Origin: Anthropogastromicrobium aceti
GTDB taxonomy: Bacteria > Bacillota > Clostridia > Lachnospirales > Lachnospiraceae
Length of the DNA: 64,000 bases
Assembly (NCBI RefSeq): GCF_025567095.1
Contig: NZ_JAOQJH010000014.1
Direction: 5' to 3' (one strand)
Below, in pieces: positions 8,932 through 17,842 of this stretch. Position numbers and translations under genes: made by a program. Within the stretch, counting starts at the first letter, position 1; every line of letters starts with the position of its first letter. Under the pieces are notes generated by a model, which had not been told where the DNA came from, did not search any database, and saw only the letters and a program-made list of their open reading frames with translations.

Positions 8932-9822
8932 ATGCGATACTTTTCAGTTGCTGAAATGGCAAAAAAATGGGATGTATCTGAACGTAGTGTAAGAAATTAT
9001 TGTGCTCACGGGCGTGTACCGGGAGTATTTATTACCGGAAAGACATGGAACATTCCGGAAAATGCAAAAAAGCCAGAGCGTTCTAATAAGAAGAAAGAAA
9101 AAAAGACGACGCTATTGGATATTTTGCTGGATGAGAAGGCAAATAAATACTCTGGAGGTATTTATCATAAGACACAGATTGATTTAACATATAATTCAAA
9201 CCATATGGAAGGCAGTCGATTGACCCACGATCAGACCCGATATATATTCGAGACGAATACTATTGGTATAGAAAAAGAAGTGCTTAATGTAGATGATGTG
9301 ATTGAAACAGCAAACCATTTTCGGTGTATTGATATGATTATTGACTATGCAAAAGCAACATTGACGGAAAATTTTATCAAGAAGCTGCATCTGGTTCTGA
9401 AAAATGGCACCAGTGATTCCAGAAAGGATTGGTTTGTTGTCGGCGATTACAAGAAAATGCCAAATGAAGTTGGCGGTATGGAGACTGCACTTCCAGAAGA
9501 AGTTGCAGATAGAATGAAGAAATTACTGTCAGAGTATAATAATCAGGAAGAAAAGGCACTTGAAGATATTCTGAATTTTCATGTAAAGTTTGAATGTATC
9601 CATCCATTTCAGGATGGTAATGGTCGTGTGGGACGATTGATTATGTTCAAAGAATGCCTAAAATACAATATTGTTCCGTTCATTATTGAGGATAATTTGA
9701 AAATGTTTTATTATCGAGGATTGAAAGAATGGAACAATGAAAAAGGGTACCTGACAGACACTTGCTTGACAGCGCAAGATCGATATAAGGCATACTTGGA
9801 TTATTTCAGGATTGCATATTAA
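8932..9822 (+). CDS. Class II Fic-domain protein with N-terminal helix-turn-helix
   Basis: 296 residues. The N-terminal MerR-like helix-turn-helix spans about 1-45 (KKWDVSERSVRNYC). A basic linker follows, then the Fic fold. Its motif HPFQDGNGRVGR lies at 224-235. The inhibitory helix motif S-x-x-x-E-G (S89-N-H-M-E-G94) lies N-terminal to the Fic core, which defines class II Fic proteins. These transfer AMP to hydroxyl groups of target proteins and are restrained by the glutamate. The ATG at 8932 follows GAAAGGAGG; the frame upstream to 8860 is ignored. The DNA-binding domain suggests autoregulation or a chromatin-linked target. Its stop overlaps a DUF1016 relic. Confidence 0.9.
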   Translation: MRYFSVAEMAKKWDVSERSVRNYCAHGRVPGVFITGKTWNIPENAKKPERSNKKKEKKTTLLDILLDEKANKYSGGIYHKTQIDLTYNSNHMEGSRLTHDQTRYIFETNTIGIEKEVLNVDDVIETANHFRCIDMIIDYAKATLTENFIKKLHLVLKNGTSDSRKDWFVVGDYKKMPNEVGGMETALPEEVADRMKKLLSEYNNQEEKALEDILNFHVKFECIHPFQDGNGRVGRLIMFKECLKYNIVPFIIEDNLKMFYYRGLKEWNNEKGYLTDTCLTAQDRYKAYLDYFRIAY

Positions 9823-10080
9823 GAGGGAAATTAGGGCTGCACAATACCGTGCAACGATTCATGTGAATTCAGATATGCTGATTGCTTTTCCAGAGAGTAA
9901 GGGATATTCCGTTCGAAATTTAAAATATATGGCAAAATTCGCTGAGACTTATCCAGATCGGGAATTTGTGCAACAGGTTGTTGCACAAATTCCGTGGGGT
10001 CATAATATTGTTCTTCTGGATAAGGTAGCTGATATGGATGAACGCAAATGGTATATCAAAAAGTCGGCAGAAATAAGTAA
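9812..10080 (+). pseudogene. DUF1016/YhcG nuclease fragment, N-terminal part with internal deletion
   Basis: The translation contains KGYSVRNLKYMAKFAETYP and Q-I-P-W-G-H-N-I-V-L-L-D-K, hallmark blocks of the DUF1016 N-terminal domain. The family's segment between the opening helix (V-N-S-D-M-L) and the A-F-P block is missing (about 40 residues). The frame ends without the nuclease domain, and there is no ATG start. The C-terminal nuclease block of the same family lies 3.8 kb upstream at 5984-6079. Confidence 0.75.
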
Positions 10081-10082
10081 AT

Positions 10083-10961
10083 TTAAATCTGCACCGTCAC
10101 ATTTCCAATAACATTATCATTTGGCTTGGCGAGGACTCCACGGTCTGCGCCAGGCGGATGTCCTAGTATGCGCACATAAGAACGATAAAAAGAAGAATAG
10201 TCAAGGAAGCCGCTGTCTGAAGCGGCTTCTTTTGCGTGGCAGCCATTAAAAAGAAGCATTTGTGCGTAAGCGATTCGCTTTCTTAAAAGGTAGTCGATTA
10301 CAGTTGTTCCGGTTGCCTTTTTGAAAACTTTATTTAAATGATGCTTGCTGATAAAAAAATGATCTGAAATTTCATCAAGTGTCACTGGGTCCTTCAAATG
10401 CTGATTTAAATAAAAAAGAATGGAACTAAGCTGTGTCTGTGGAGTGTCAGACTGTTTTGAAAAAGCATTGCACGAATCACTCATATCTGCAATTTGCATC
10501 AGTAGCGCTTCTACACAGATCGGAAGCATCTGTGCCTGAAATTCATTGCTTTTACGAGAACAGGATTCAAAACTTTCCAGATAGGACAGCAGATGAAATT
10601 TTTCAGTATGTTTAAAATAAATAGGCTGTCCGGCATTTTCACCTATTTGAGGAAATGCGCGCAGCAAAAAATCACGCCGCTCTGGCAGAAGCAGATCAGG
10701 GTGAAAGTGAAGGGAATATCGTCTATATGGGGCAGTGCTGTTTACACGCACACCGTGAAATGCGTGCGGGGAGAGTAACAGCACACTTCCAGGTGTCGGT
10801 TGATAGTTTACACCCTCTACCAGATAGTCGGCGTCACCAGAAAGAAAATAAAAAACCTCATAAAAATTGTGGCAGTGAAGCGCATAATCTGTCATCACAT
10901 ATGTGCTTTCTGAATAGCCAAATGAAACAAGATCGGTATTGATATGTGCCGTTGAATCCAT
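10083..10961 (-). CDS. AraC-family transcriptional regulator of the xyloside operon
   Basis: 292 residues. The N-terminal cupin (about 10-100) has L-H-C-H-N-F-Y-E-V and L-S-P-H-A-F-H. The C-terminal HTH_18 domain has VTLDEISDHFFISKHHLNKVFKKATG and D-Y-S-S-F-Y-R-S-Y. It is divergent from the operon starting at 11157, the usual arrangement for an inducer-responsive activator, across a 195-bp gap. GAAAGG lies upstream of its ATG. It probably senses the sugar that the GH120 enzyme and dehydrogenases process. Confidence 0.9.
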   Translation of the reverse strand: MDSTAHINTDLVSFGYSESTYVMTDYALHCHNFYEVFYFLSGDADYLVEGVNYQPTPGSVLLLSPHAFHGVRVNSTAPYRRYSLHFHPDLLLPERRDFLLRAFPQIGENAGQPIYFKHTEKFHLLSYLESFESCSRKSNEFQAQMLPICVEALLMQIADMSDSCNAFSKQSDTPQTQLSSILFYLNQHLKDPVTLDEISDHFFISKHHLNKVFKKATGTTVIDYLLRKRIAYAQMLLFNGCHAKEAASDSGFLDYSSFYRSYVRILGHPPGADRGVLAKPNDNVIGNVTVQI

Positions 10962-11156
10962 ATGATCAGAACCTTTCTTTACTTTTTGTGCTCTGCAAAA
11001 CAGGATACCATATAATCGCTATATATGCAATGTTTTGTTTCCTTTTTGCAATGGATTTTTTGAGTTAAAAGAAGTATAGTAGACATAGAAACCTAGAAAA
11101 AACGAAACAAACTTGATAAAAACCAACAAAAAATAAAAATAAAAAGGAGATTTATT
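10962..11156. promoter_or_regulatory. Divergent control region between araC-type gene and sugar operon
   Basis: An AT-rich 195-bp gap. On the plus strand a TATAGT box (11075-11080) lacks a good -35 at 17 bp, which would fit an activator-dependent promoter. AAAGGAG at 11142-11148 serves the first gene. No clear repeated AraC site was resolved. Confidence 0.4.
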
Positions 11157-11945
11157 ATGAAAACAGGTGCACAGCTTTATACGATTAAATCGTATACTCA
11201 GAATGCAAAGGATTTTGCATGCTCTATGAAAAAAATTGCAGAAATGGGCTATAAGACTGTCCAGATTTCCGCAGTAGGAAAGGATCTTAAGCCAGAGCAG
11301 ATTAGAGAAATCTGCGATGCAAATGGTCTTGAGATTGCATTGACACATAGTGATCCTAATCGAATCCTCTATGATACTGAAGCACTTATTAAGGAGCATG
11401 ATATCATGGGATGCCGCTATATTGGACTTGGAATGATGCCGGAGCGCTATCGCACAAAGGAGTGGCTGAGTCATTTCATGGATGATTTTAAGGAGCCAGC
11501 AAAAAAGATTGCTGCATCGGGAAAGCTTTTGATGTATCACAATCACAATACTGAGTTTGAGGCATTTGAGGCAGAAAATTTGCCAAATGCAAATTCGAAA
11601 AAACGCATGATTGAGTATCTGATGGAAGGATTTGCACCAGATGAGATGGGAATTACTCTTGACACCTATTGGGTAGCGGCAGCAGGAGCTGATGTATGCG
11701 AGTGGATTCGTCTGTTAAAGGATCGTATTCCTTGCGTTCATTTAAAAGATATGCAGATTAAGGGTTGGAACCAGATCATGGCACCAGTTATGGAGGGTAA
11801 TTTAAACTTCCCGGCAATCTTTAAGGAACTTGAGAACAGCTGCTGTGAATATATGTTGGTAGAGCAGGATGTTTGCACACAGGGAACTCCGTTTGAATGT
11901 TTGAAGACAAGTTATGATAATCTTGCAAAGGCTGGATATCGTTAA
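11157..11945 (+). CDS. Sugar phosphate isomerase/epimerase (xylose isomerase-like TIM barrel)
   Basis: 262 residues of the AP_endonuc_2 TIM-barrel fold: G-A-Q-L-Y-T-I-K start, YHNHNTEFEAF, G-I-T-L-D-T-Y-W-V, and H-L-K-D-M. The H-N-H, D and H-x-K-D residues form the usual metal site. The enzyme interconverts or cleaves keto and aldo sugars, and the exact substrate is unknown. It is the first gene of an operon with two Gfo/Idh dehydrogenases and a second paralog, a set known from 3-keto-sugar chemistry. Spacing to the next gene is 40 bp. Confidence 0.85.
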   Translation: MKTGAQLYTIKSYTQNAKDFACSMKKIAEMGYKTVQISAVGKDLKPEQIREICDANGLEIALTHSDPNRILYDTEALIKEHDIMGCRYIGLGMMPERYRTKEWLSHFMDDFKEPAKKIAASGKLLMYHNHNTEFEAFEAENLPNANSKKRMIEYLMEGFAPDEMGITLDTYWVAAAGADVCEWIRLLKDRIPCVHLKDMQIKGWNQIMAPVMEGNLNFPAIFKELENSCCEYMLVEQDVCTQGTPFECLKTSYDNLAKAGYR

Positions 11946-11985
11946 TCTTTTATGATAGTGAATATAAGAAGGAGAAAAAAGATAG

Positions 11986-13161
11986 ATGGAACAGGTAAGA
12001 CTTGGAATTATTGGTGTTGGTAACATGGGAAGTGGCCACACCGCCAATATCATGGCAGGAAAAGTGCCGGAAGTGCGTATTACAGCAGCGGCAGATCTTC
12101 GTGAGAGCAGAAGAGAGTGGGCAAAGGAAAATATGCCGGAGGGCACAGCAATTTTCGAGGATGGCGACAGCTTAATCAAATCAGGTACATGTGATGCTGT
12201 ATTGATCGCAGTGCCGCATTATGATCATCCGCGTCTGACAATACTTGCGCTCGAAAATGGACTTCATGTTATGTGCGAGAAGCCGGCAGGTGTTTATACA
12301 AAGCAGGTAAGAGAAATGAACGAGGTCGCAGAGAAGAGCGATCGCGTATTTGGTATGATGTTCAACCAGAGAACAAATTGTATCTATAAAAAGATGCATG
12401 ACATGGTACAGAGCGGTGATTACGGAAAATTAAAGCGTGTGAATTGGATCATCACAGACTGGTACCGCACACAGGCATATTATAATTCAGGCGGCTGGAG
12501 AGCCACTTGGGACGGCGAAGGCGGCGGCGTTTTATTAAATCAGTGTCCGCACAATCTGGATTTGCTGCAGTGGATCTGCGGAATGCCGTCAAAGGTACGT
12601 GCATTCTGTCATAACGGAAAGTGGCATGATATCGAGGTTGAGGATGATGTAACCGCATATCTGGAGTTTCCAAATGGCGCAACTGGTGTATTTGTTACGA
12701 CAACAGCTGATGCACCTGGAACAAACCGTCTTGAGGTAACACTCGAAAAAGGAAAGCTTGTTGCAGAAAAAGATGAGCTTAAGTTCTATGAGCTTGAAAT
12801 TAATGAGAGAGAGTATTGCTATCAGGCAACAGAAGGATTTGCAAAGCCACCGTGTCATGAGACGACATTAGAGCTTGACGGAAAGAATCCTCAGCATATT
12901 GGTGTATTAAATGCGTTTGCTGCTGCTATTCTTCGCGGTGAGCCATTAGTGGCAGATGGCGTTGAGGGTATTCATGGACTTGAGCTTTCTAATGCCATGC
13001 ATTTGTCTTCATGGCTTGAAAAGCCAGTTAATCTGCCGATTGATGAGGATCTCTTCCTTGAAAAATTGAATGAGCATCGTGCAAATTCTAAGAAAAAGGA
13101 AAATGTACAGGATATTACTTTTGATACAACAGGAAGTTACGGAAGCAAGACTAAAGAATAA
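11986..13161 (+). CDS. Gfo/Idh/MocA-family oxidoreductase
   Basis: 391 residues. The N-terminal NAD(P) Rossmann fold has I-I-G-V-G-N-M-G-S-G-H, and the conserved M-C-E-K-P-A-G motif carries the catalytic Lys. The C-terminal alpha/beta domain has GGGVLLNQCPHNLDLLQWI, which carries the Asp/His pair. Such enzymes oxidise or reduce ring hydroxyls of sugars and inositols. GAAGGAG precedes the ATG at 11986. The next gene, a paralog, starts 15 bp after its stop, indicating co-transcription and probably sequential or reciprocal reactions. Confidence 0.88.
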   Translation: MEQVRLGIIGVGNMGSGHTANIMAGKVPEVRITAAADLRESRREWAKENMPEGTAIFEDGDSLIKSGTCDAVLIAVPHYDHPRLTILALENGLHVMCEKPAGVYTKQVREMNEVAEKSDRVFGMMFNQRTNCIYKKMHDMVQSGDYGKLKRVNWIITDWYRTQAYYNSGGWRATWDGEGGGVLLNQCPHNLDLLQWICGMPSKVRAFCHNGKWHDIEVEDDVTAYLEFPNGATGVFVTTTADAPGTNRLEVTLEKGKLVAEKDELKFYELEINEREYCYQATEGFAKPPCHETTLELDGKNPQHIGVLNAFAAAILRGEPLVADGVEGIHGLELSNAMHLSSWLEKPVNLPIDEDLFLEKLNEHRANSKKKENVQDITFDTTGSYGSKTKE

Positions 13162-13176
13162 GTAGGAGGTGCTTCT

Positions 13177-14184
13177 ATGAAACGTGCAGTGATTGTTGGC
13201 TGCGGCAATATCGCCGCAGTCCATGCTGCCGTACTGACTGCTCAAAAAGATACAGAGCTTGTCGGTGTGGCAGATATTCATTTTGAGAAAGCCCAGGATT
13301 ATGCTGAAAGATTTCATACAAAGCCATATGCTTCACTTGAGGAAATGATTGAAAAAGAGCAGCCTGATGTGCTTCATGTTTGTACGCCGCATTATCTTCA
13401 TGTACCGATGACACAGTATGCATTAGAGCGAGACATAAATGTGTTTATGGAAAAACCACCAGCAATCTCATTTGCGCAGCTGGATCAGTTAAAGCAGGCA
13501 GTTTATGCGTCAAAGGCAAAGTTAGGCTTATGCTATCAGAATCGTTATAATCCAAGCTATCGCGCGGCAAAAGAATTTATTGCATCAGGTGCGGCAGGAA
13601 AGGTATTAGGCGCACGCGGACTTGTCACTTGGAATCGTCCGGCACCATATTATACGCAGAGTGAGTGGAGAGGAAAGCTTGCAACAGAGGGCGGCGGTGT
13701 ATTGATCAATCAGGCTGTCCATACATTAGATCTTCTTTCTGACTTATTAGGAAGGCCGGATTGGATTGATGCTTCACTTTCAAATCATCATTTAAAGGGG
13801 CTTATCGAGGTGGAGGATACGCTAGAGGCGTATATTCGTTTTGGTGAAAAAGTTGCGTGCTTTTACGCAACGAATGCATATTGTGCAGATGTTCCACCGT
13901 TAATTGAGATTTCCTGCGAGAAGGTAACAGTTCGCATTGAGGATTTGGATGTTTCTTATCGTTATCCGGATGGAACGATTACAAAGCCAGAGGTGGAGCG
14001 CCCTGTCCCAATTGGAAAAAGCTACTGGGGAAGCGGTCATACAGCATGTATTGGTGATTTTTATAAGGCATTGGAAAATAATACCGATTTTGCGTTGGAG
14101 CTTCCAGTGTTAGAAAATAGTATTCGTTTGATGCTTGGTGCATATGAGTCAGCTAGGGAGCATCATGTTGTGGAATTTTCGTAA
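13177..14184 (+). CDS. Gfo/Idh/MocA-family oxidoreductase (second paralog)
   Basis: 335 residues with I-V-G-C-G-N-I-A-A-V-H as nucleotide-binding loop, M-E-K-P-P-A as catalytic motif, and G-G-G-V-L-I-N-Q-A-V-H-T-L-D-L-L in the substrate domain. It is shorter than its neighbour (391 residues) and clearly divergent, so the two probably do not duplicate one activity. AGTAGGAGG lies 10 bp upstream of the start. One member of such pairs often oxidises a sugar at C3 while the other reduces the product again; that role is inferred here. Confidence 0.88.
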   Translation: MKRAVIVGCGNIAAVHAAVLTAQKDTELVGVADIHFEKAQDYAERFHTKPYASLEEMIEKEQPDVLHVCTPHYLHVPMTQYALERDINVFMEKPPAISFAQLDQLKQAVYASKAKLGLCYQNRYNPSYRAAKEFIASGAAGKVLGARGLVTWNRPAPYYTQSEWRGKLATEGGGVLINQAVHTLDLLSDLLGRPDWIDASLSNHHLKGLIEVEDTLEAYIRFGEKVACFYATNAYCADVPPLIEISCEKVTVRIEDLDVSYRYPDGTITKPEVERPVPIGKSYWGSGHTACIGDFYKALENNTDFALELPVLENSIRLMLGAYESAREHHVVEFS

Positions 14185-14262
14185 CTATTCAGAGTTATGT
14201 AAAATTACTTGCTGTGAATGTGGTTTTGAATAGTTTAGTTTTGTGAGTAAGAAGGAGAAAAC

Positions 14263-15117
14263 ATGAAAAAAATACTTTCAAACTGTCCGATCAGCTGCTT
14301 TGCTGATGAGATTAGTGTATCACTTGACAGACAGATTCAGGTATTAAATGAGCTTGGAATTAAATTTGTGGAGTTTAGAAGTGCTGATGGCACTGGCGTA
14401 GCAGATTTTACCGATGAGCAGGCAAAGGAAGCAAAAAAACGTCTTGACGCTGCTGGAATCCGTGTATCCGCAGTTGGTTCTCCAATTGGAAAAATTGGCA
14501 TTGAGGATGATTTTGAAGCTCATATGAAAAAGCTGCAGCGCATTGAGCGCATAGCTGATATTTTTGAGACACCATATATTCGTATGTTCAGTTTTTATCT
14601 GCCAGAAAATGCTGATCCGAAGGACTATCGTGATGCGGTTATGAAACGTATGGATCGCATGGTGCAGGAGGCAAAGGCTAGTCGTCTTGTATTGCTTCAT
14701 GAAAATGAGAAAGGTATTTATGGTGACAATGCAGCACGCTGTCTTGATCTGATGAAAGAATTTTATGGAGATCATTTTAAAGCGACCTTTGATTTTGCAA
14801 ATTTCATTCAATGCGGACAAAATACAGCAGATGCTTACGAAATGTTAAAGCCATATATTGAGTATGTTCACGTAAAAGATGCACGTATGGCAGACGGTGA
14901 GGTTGTTGTGCCAGGAACAGGAGATGGCCAGTTAGTCGCAATCTTTGACAAACTTGACAAGTCCGGCTACAAGGGCTATTTGAGTCTTGAACCGCATCTG
15001 GCAAACTTTGCAGGATTAGGAAGTCTTGAAAAGGATGCCGCAGTGCGTGCTGAAAATGATACTGAGAAGGCATTCTGCATTGCATACCGTGCACTAGAAG
15101 GACTTCTTGGAAAATAA
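14263..15117 (+). CDS. Sugar phosphate isomerase/epimerase (second paralog)
   Basis: 284 residues, AP_endonuc_2 TIM barrel: C-F-A-D-E-I start, L-L-H-E-N-E-K-G-I-Y-G, A-T-F-D-F-A-N-F, H-V-K-D-A-R and a late S-L-E-P-H strand. The E, D, H and E positions of the metal centre are kept. It shares fold but little sequence with the first gene of the operon. GAAGGAG precedes the ATG. It is closed by a terminator, so the four genes 11157-15117 form one transcription unit, with the glycosidase gene separate downstream. Confidence 0.85.
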   Translation: MKKILSNCPISCFADEISVSLDRQIQVLNELGIKFVEFRSADGTGVADFTDEQAKEAKKRLDAAGIRVSAVGSPIGKIGIEDDFEAHMKKLQRIERIADIFETPYIRMFSFYLPENADPKDYRDAVMKRMDRMVQEAKASRLVLLHENEKGIYGDNAARCLDLMKEFYGDHFKATFDFANFIQCGQNTADAYEMLKPYIEYVHVKDARMADGEVVVPGTGDGQLVAIFDKLDKSGYKGYLSLEPHLANFAGLGSLEKDAAVRAENDTEKAFCIAYRALEGLLGK

Positions 15118-15154
15118 TTAAACTTGTAAACCCTATAACCCTATAAACCTAGAT

Positions 15155-15201
15155 AAGATTCCGAGATATCTGTGGCAACGCAGGTGTTTTCGGAATCTTT
15201 T
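15155..15201 (+). terminator. Rho-independent terminator of the dehydrogenase/isomerase operon
   Basis: AAGATTCCGA (15155-15164) pairs perfectly with TCGGAATCTT (15190-15199); the tail is short (four T). It lies 38 bp after the last stop. Confidence 0.7.
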
Positions 15202-15557
15202 ACTGAATGAAAAATTATCTTGACGAAAGCAGAAAGAACAGGATAAAATAAAGGCAGTTAGGGTATTACATGAACGAGAGAAAAGGCGGAAAAATAATGA
15301 AAACAATTGAAGCGTTTTTTTAGAGGTTGAAGATACAGTAAAATCTCGCGTAAAGAGTAACGTTTTACTATGAAAACCTTTCTAAAAATAAAGAAAAAGA
15401 GAGACATTTTGATAGCAATGATGTATAATCGCGGTAGACACAATTTGATTCTTAGAGTCAATAAATATACATAATCAGACCGTGTCAAGCTGCTGTGTAA
15501 GTAAAAATATACAACAGCTAAAAATAAGAATCTCTAATATTGAAAGGAAAAAATGAT
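15202..15557 (+). promoter_or_regulatory. Gene-less leader and promoter of the GH120 gene
   Basis: GAGACA (15401-15406), a 17-bp spacer and TATAAT (15424-15429) form a likely promoter about 130 bp before the gene. An imperfect palindrome (AGCTG...CAGCT, about 15488-15519) lies between promoter and start and could be an operator or leader hairpin. No small gene is convincing in this stretch. Confidence 0.45.
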
Positions 15558-17552
15558 ATGGATATTTATGTTGATGTCCGTGCAGGACGTGATGGAAATG
15601 GAAGCAAGGAAATGCCATTTCGCCGTATTAATGAGGCAGCAAAGGTCGCAAAACCAGGTGATACAGTGCTTGTAGCACCTGGTGTATATCGTGAGTATGT
15701 GGATCCTATTTTTGCAGGAGAGCCAGATGCACGCATTACATATAAGAGTACAGAGCCATTGAAAGCAGTTATTACAGGAGCAGAGCGTATCACCAGTTGG
15801 AAGCATTATCAGGATAATGTATGGGTGTGCCGAGTGCCAAACAGTACCTTTGGTGCATATAATCCGTATACTACATTTGTATATGGCGATTGGTATTTTG
15901 CCAAGGCAGACAAGCATACTGGATGTGTTTATTTAAATGACAGAGCATTGTATGAGACAGCTTCGCTTGAGGATTGTATTAAGGGCGAAGTTTATGAGTG
16001 CAGCTGGGTTCCAGAGGAATCTGTTTACAAGTGGTATACAGAACAGGATCAGGAAACAGATGAGACTATTATTTATGCGAATTTTAAGGGAGCAGACCCG
16101 AACAAAGAAAATGTGGAAATTAATGTAAGACGTGAGTGCTTTATGCCGTCAAAGACAGGTGTTGGCTATATTACAGTAAGCGGGTTTACTGTGACAAAGG
16201 CTGCAACAACATGGGCACCGCCTGCTGCATATCAGGATGGAATGATTGGACCACATTGGAGCAAGGGTTGGATCATCGAGGACTGCGAGATCTCAAACAG
16301 CAAGTGTGCAGGAATTTCGCTTGGCAAATATCTTGATCCAGAGAATGACCATTACTTTACTACAAAATATGTGAAGAGCCCGACACAGATGGAGCGTGAT
16401 GCTGTATGTCGTGGTCAGTATCATGGCTGGCTGAAAGAAAAAGTTGGAAGCCATATCATTCGCCGAAACAACATTCATCATTGCGAGCAGGGCGGAATCA
16501 TAGGCCGTATGGGTGGTGTGTTCAGTATTATTGAGGATAACCATATTCATCATATCAACAACATGATGGAGTTAGGCGGTGCTGAGATTGCTGGAATTAA
16601 GATGCATGCTGCAATCGATGTGACAATGCGCCGCAATCACATTCATCATTGTACAATGGGTATTTGGTGTGACTGGGAAGCACAGGGAACAAGACTGAGC
16701 CAGAACCTGCTGCATGATAATCAGCGTCCGCCGTTTGCGTCTGTATTAAAGGGCGGCATGATGTCACAGGATATCTTTGTTGAAGTTGGACATGGCCCGA
16801 CATTGATTGATAATAACATTATGCTTTCCGATGCAAGTCTTCGTTTTGCAACAGAGGGTGTAGCACTTGTCCACAATTTGATCTGTGGTGCACTTACTTG
16901 TGTGGGCGGAGGAACAGGACCGCGTTATACACCGTATCATATGCCGCATCGTACTGAGGTAATGGGCTTTATGACCGTACTTCATGGTGATGATCGTTTC
17001 TATAATAATATCTTTGTACAGAAATGGCCATCAGATGATATTATAACGATGCACGATTCAGATGATGGATTTGACACAGAAAATCGTGCAGCAGGTACCT
17101 GGATGTTTGATGAGTATCCGACATATGATGAGTGGATTTCTCAGTTTGATTTTAGTAAGCCTGCTGATATGGCAAAACTTTATGGCGCACACGAAGGAAA
17201 ATTGCCAGTATGGATTGAAGGCAACGCTTATCTTGGTGGTGCAAAGCCAAGTAAGAAGGATGTCAATGCTCTGATATCAGATGTCGCACGTGAGGATGTG
17301 CGCGTAGAGCTTGTTCAGAAAGAGGACGGTTATTATCTGGATACAAACGTATACGAACTGATCGAAGGCTTTAAAAATAGAATGATTGATTCAGATGTGC
17401 TCGGAAAGGCATTTGAGCCAGAGGAACGCTTTGAAAATCCTGATGGAACAGCAATCCGATTTGACAGTGACTATTTTGGAACGCATCGTGGTGTCGATGT
17501 CATCCCAGGACCGTTTGCGGGGGCCGAAGAAGCGGCGAAAGTGCTTTATTGA
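15558..17552 (+). CDS. GH120-type beta-xylosidase (right-handed beta-helix)
   Basis: 664 residues with no signal peptide, so probably cytoplasmic. The D-V-R-A-G-x-D-G-N-G-S start and repeated H-I-H-H-C/N-x-x-G rungs are typical of a parallel beta-helix. Long stretches agree with my memory of Thermoanaerobacterium saccharolyticum XylC (GH120): AATTWAPPAAYQDGMIGPHW, GSHIIRRNNIHHC, EIAGIKMHAAID. Asp372 in C-D-W-E-A-Q-G-T-R matches the XylC nucleophile. Glu409 in F-V-E-V-G-H-G-P matches the acid/base. About 14 extra residues separate the two compared with XylC. ATG 15558 follows GAAAGGA. It likely releases xylose from imported xylo-oligosaccharides, or acts on a related beta-glycoside. Confidence 0.85.
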   Translation: MDIYVDVRAGRDGNGSKEMPFRRINEAAKVAKPGDTVLVAPGVYREYVDPIFAGEPDARITYKSTEPLKAVITGAERITSWKHYQDNVWVCRVPNSTFGAYNPYTTFVYGDWYFAKADKHTGCVYLNDRALYETASLEDCIKGEVYECSWVPEESVYKWYTEQDQETDETIIYANFKGADPNKENVEINVRRECFMPSKTGVGYITVSGFTVTKAATTWAPPAAYQDGMIGPHWSKGWIIEDCEISNSKCAGISLGKYLDPENDHYFTTKYVKSPTQMERDAVCRGQYHGWLKEKVGSHIIRRNNIHHCEQGGIIGRMGGVFSIIEDNHIHHINNMMELGGAEIAGIKMHAAIDVTMRRNHIHHCTMGIWCDWEAQGTRLSQNLLHDNQRPPFASVLKGGMMSQDIFVEVGHGPTLIDNNIMLSDASLRFATEGVALVHNLICGALTCVGGGTGPRYTPYHMPHRTEVMGFMTVLHGDDRFYNNIFVQKWPSDDIITMHDSDDGFDTENRAAGTWMFDEYPTYDEWISQFDFSKPADMAKLYGAHEGKLPVWIEGNAYLGGAKPSKKDVNALISDVAREDVRVELVQKEDGYYLDTNVYELIEGFKNRMIDSDVLGKAFEPEERFENPDGTAIRFDSDYFGTHRGVDVIPGPFAGAEEAAKVLY

Positions 17553-17811
17553 TTGACAACCCGGGAGATGGTGCAACCCGCAAGTTTTACGAGGGGCACT
17601 TCGATGAGTGACTTTGTCGACGGGCCCAATTCCGCGGGCGCCTGTTACATTTTTTATTATCATACTGTATTTTGAAAGCCACGCTACAACGTCCCGTCTC
17701 GTAAAGCACATCATCTCAGCGCCGTTTATGTAACGAAGGTGTAAACTGAACGGTTTTGACTCATTAAAAGGAATCTATAAACGGTAGTAAATCAAGCAAA
17801 TAAATTTAACA
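17553..17811. other. Gene-less stretch with GC-rich foldable segments
   Basis: The first 100 bases are far richer in G and C than the surroundings and include a CACT/AGTG hairpin and GGGCCC and CCGCGG palindromes. A second pair, CCGTTTAT (17722-17729) with ATAAACGG (17777-17784), could form a stem. Part of the start resembles segments at 21890-21945 and 62521-62600. No coding frame is convincing. Confidence 0.4.
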
Positions 17812-17812
17812 G

Positions 17813-17840
17813 GAGTCTGCCCTTTGCGGCAGGCTCTTTT
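17813..17840 (+). terminator. Rho-independent terminator
   Basis: GAGTCTGCC (17813-17821) pairs with GGCAGGCTC (17828-17836) with one wobble, followed by four T. It closes the GH120 region. Confidence 0.65.
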
Positions 17841-17842
17841 CA

